This document shows positions 6,547-7,861 of a stretch of DNA of 7,861 nucleotides, piece by piece. Source of the DNA: FEN-987 sp035524675 (lineage in GTDB: Archaea > Thermoproteota > Bathyarchaeia > 40CM-2-53-6); the NCBI GenBank assembly GCA_035524675.1, contig DATKOK010000076.1, positions 1-7,861 of the forward strand, in the 5' to 3' direction. The position numbers were made by a program, and so were the translations under genes. The notes beneath the pieces were generated by a model that searched no databases, was not told the DNA's origin, and was given only the letters and a program-made list of their open reading frames with translations. Positions within the stretch are counted from its first letter, which is position 1; every line of letters begins with the position of its first letter.

Positions 6547-7359
6547 TCATTTGCTGATTCTTGCATTTAAGCCACGTAGCTTCATCGCCATGAAATTGAC
6601 TACGTCAGTGACTTCTCTCCTCGTTTGTTTAGAACTCGGTGAGAATTTGGAGAAGTGAAGGTCGATGTGTGGAGTTCGTTCTCCTTCGAATCCTCGCGGG
6701 TGCGATTTGATGTATACGCTTGGCCAGCGCTTCATGGCTTGGTCTATCAAAGGTGCGAGCGTCGATTCCATAACCCCCAAGACGCTGATCCACCGTTCGA
6801 CGTACGCGTTATTTGTTCGCAGTCGTATCTGTGGAGCAATGGATCTTCTGAAGATGGCGCGGGCTTCGGGCGGTACTCCGGGTAGACAGTAGATGGAAGT
6901 TCCCTTCGTCTTTATCAGAACTCCGGGCGCCGTTCCAATTGGATTAGCTATAGGGATCCCATTGAATGGCAGGATGGCCATCTTGAGCCGAGCCTTCGTA
7001 AGTTTCACTGGCCCCGGAAACTTCTCAGCATAGTGCTGCTTGATCATCGCGAGTGCGGTAGGGTCAACTCTTGTCTTACGTCTAACCGCTTTGGCGACTG
7101 CTTTGATTGTCATATCGTCGAAGGTCGGACCAATCCCTCCGGTCGTGATGATGTAGTCTGGCTTTCGTTTGAGCGATTCTCTGATTGCGTTCACTATTTC
7201 GACGAGTTGATCTCCAACTGTAGTGATCCGGGTGATTTGTGCGCCTTCGCTCGTGGCGCGGGACGCGATCCATGAGGCGTTGGTATTGATGGTGTTGCCT
7301 AAGAGTAGTTCATTGCCAACTGAAATGATTTCTACGGTGCAGCTCTTAGCTGTTGGCAA
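6547..7359 (-). CDS. CinA N-terminal/MoaB-type (molybdopterin-binding fold) domain protein
   Basis: The protein belongs to the COG1058 family, whose fold is shared with MoaB/MogA. Bacterial CinA joins this domain to a nicotinamide-nucleotide amidase domain, and some members have pyrophosphatase activity on ADP-ribose or NAD-related compounds. Archaeal stand-alone members like this are often labelled nicotinamide mononucleotide deamidase-related, with no proven reaction. Marks seen: IISVGNELLLGNTINTNA at 11-28, TTGGIGPTFDD at 72-82 and CLPGVPPEA at 158-166; the C-terminal half (IKSHPRG at 217-223) follows the archaeal pattern. No amidase domain follows, so 270 residues is the normal stand-alone length. 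The start is TTG at 7359, 7 bases after the zinc-ribbon stop. No ribosome binding site or better in-frame start exists before the conserved first strand, so translational coupling is likely. Confidence 0.9.
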   Translation of the reverse strand: MPTAKSCTVEIISVGNELLLGNTINTNASWIASRATSEGAQITRITTVGDQLVEIVNAIRESLKRKPDYIITTGGIGPTFDDMTIKAVAKAVRRKTRVDPTALAMIKQHYAEKFPGPVKLTKARLKMAILPFNGIPIANPIGTAPGVLIKTKGTSIYCLPGVPPEARAIFRRSIAPQIRLRTNNAYVERWISVLGVMESTLAPLIDQAMKRWPSVYIKSHPRGFEGERTPHIDLHFSKFSPSSKQTRREVTDVVNFMAMKLRGLNARISK

Positions 7360-7366
7360 ACGGGAT

Positions 7367-7579
7367 TTAATCAGCTTTCTTGGAGAGCCACCATTTCAAG
7401 TACTCGTTCTGTTTACGTCTGCGCTGCTCCTCTGGGGATTCACGGTCACGTATTTTGTATCTTCCCTCCATCAGCTGTTGCGAGTTAACTGTGAGTCCGC
7501 AGCTTCGACAGGTGTAGCTTTTGAGAGCGCTATCGTACGAGAGTACTCCGCCGCATTCCAAGCAATAGTTCGTTGTCAC
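7367..7579 (-). CDS. Small zinc-ribbon protein, function unknown
   Basis: A 70-residue protein with one predicted zinc ribbon: Cys6-x2-Cys9 (YCLECGG) and Cys24-x2-Cys27 (CRSCGL), separated by a 14-residue hairpin. A basic, helical-looking tail rich in Arg, Lys, Gln and Glu follows and ends with Trp-Trp. The layout resembles small ribbons in RNA polymerase, ribosomal or RNA-binding proteins, but I cannot assign it to a named family. GTG 7579 is supported by a strong GAGGAG ribosome binding site at 7597-7592. It lies 59 bases after the ABCE1 stop and 7 bases before the CinA-like start, so it probably heads the zinc ribbon-CinA-GPN block. A link to translation or transcription is only suggested by its neighbours. 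Confidence 0.8.
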   Translation of the reverse strand: MTTNYCLECGGVLSYDSALKSYTCRSCGLTVNSQQLMEGRYKIRDRESPEEQRRRKQNEYLKWWLSKKAD

Positions 7580-7591
7580 TTGAAATCTTCT

Positions 7592-7597
7592 CTCCTC
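7592..7597 (-). promoter_or_regulatory. Ribosome binding site of the zinc-ribbon gene
   Basis: GAGGAG on the minus strand lies 12 bases before the GTG at 7579. It is the strongest Shine-Dalgarno-like match that I noticed in the window and fixes the non-ATG start. It also implies that this gene has a leadered transcript. Confidence 0.5.
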
Positions 7598-7609
7598 AAT
7601 TCCTAAGGC

Positions 7610-7629
7610 TAAACCGTGCTAGTTAAACC
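7610..7629 (-). promoter_or_regulatory. GGTTTA direct repeat, possible TATA region of the zinc-ribbon gene
   Basis: On the minus strand GGTTTA occurs at 7629-7624 and again at 7615-7610, 14 bases apart, in the short ABCE1-zinc ribbon gap. The upstream copy (GGTTTAACTA) is a plausible weak TATA box: initiation about 25 bases downstream would fall just before the ribosome binding site. The downstream copy is too close for that. The evidence is position and composition only. Confidence 0.25.
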
Positions 7630-7638
7630 TGTAGTCGG

Positions 7639-7861
7639 CTAGTCTGACGCAGAAACGTAGTAGAACTCGCCAGCGTCTTTCTGTTCCTTGTCCAGCTTAC
7701 TTCCTTGCTTGTTGATTCTCGGACGTTTAGTTTCAGGATCACGTCTGAACGTAATCTCCATATCCGCCAGGAAGGAGTTCATCGCGTCGCGGAGATCTTG
7801 GGGCTGTGAAGCCGACCCTTCCCGTCCAGGTTGCCCTTTGAAGACCATGATGCGGTCGGCG
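7639..7861 (-). CDS. ABCE1/Rli1 ribosome-recycling ATPase (C-terminal end only)
   Basis: ABCE1 is the twin-ATPase iron-sulfur protein that splits ribosomes into subunits after termination in archaea and eukaryotes. Only the last 73 or so codons are present, open at the right edge; in-frame reading begins at about 7860 with ADRIMVFKG. The segment matches the very conserved end of the family: VFKGQPG, LRDAMNSFL, ITFRRD, RPRINK.GS.LD.EQK and an aromatic-rich FYY close to the C-terminus. The TAG stop is at 7641-7639. The N-terminal iron-sulfur domain, both nucleotide-binding sites and the hinge lie outside the window. The tail diverges only in its last five residues. This fragment is the strongest single sign that the DNA is archaeal. 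Confidence 0.93.
   Translation of the reverse strand, partial: ADRIMVFKGQPGREGSASQPQDLRDAMNSFLADMEITFRRDPETKRPRINKQGSKLDKEQKDAGEFYYVSASD

Noticed and set aside
7223..7606. 127-codon plus-strand ORF across the zinc-ribbon and CinA-like genes
   Set aside because: It lies opposite two well-supported genes, spans their junction and has no recognisable domain; it is a shadow.

Overview
The window reads as a compact stretch of an archaeal chromosome with every convincing gene on the minus strand. The archaeal assignment rests on the C-terminus of the ribosome-recycling ATPase ABCE1/Rli1, a GPN-loop GTPase, an archaeal-type coiled-coil protein (COG1340-like), a cis-prenyltransferase with an archaeal-style core, and a purine-nucleoside phosphorylase with the C-terminal CXC motif known from hyperthermophilic archaeal enzymes. 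A TACK-type archaeon (Bathyarchaeia- or Nitrososphaeria-like) is my best guess, but that is an impression from protein flavour, not a phylogeny. Base composition looks even and close to balanced, and I see no mobile element, CRISPR array, tRNA or rRNA.

Read in the direction of transcription (right to left) the order is: ABCE1 C-terminus (7861-7639, truncated by the window edge); a 70-residue zinc-ribbon protein (7579-7367); a stand-alone CinA/MoaB-type domain protein (7359-6547); a GPN-loop GTPase (6534-5770); a 299-base interval holding one doubtful 82-codon ORF and a TATA-like palindrome; a 300-residue coiled-coil protein (5470-4568); an MTAP/PNP-family nucleoside phosphorylase (4546-3773); a cis-prenyltransferase of the UppS family (3770-2988); a 183-base spacer with a possible hairpin; and an SMC chromosome-structure ATPase starting from TTG at 2804 and running off the left edge after 934 codons.

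The gaps of 7 and 12 bases (zinc ribbon-CinA-GPN) and 21 and 2 bases (coiled coil-phosphorylase-prenyltransferase) suggest two short co-transcribed blocks, with probable separate promoters in front of the zinc-ribbon gene, the coiled-coil gene and possibly smc. The genes are mostly housekeeping: ribosome recycling, a GTPase linked in eukaryotes to RNA polymerase assembly, chromosome organisation, polyprenyl lipid-carrier synthesis and nucleoside salvage. They do not form one pathway, and I find no clear new defence or mobile system. The points most worth a second look are the predicted 6-oxopurine specificity of the phosphorylase, which a routine annotation would probably call MTA phosphorylase; the coiled-coil protein with its conserved-looking C-terminal tail; the uncharacterised zinc-ribbon protein; and the ambiguous 5471-5769 interval.
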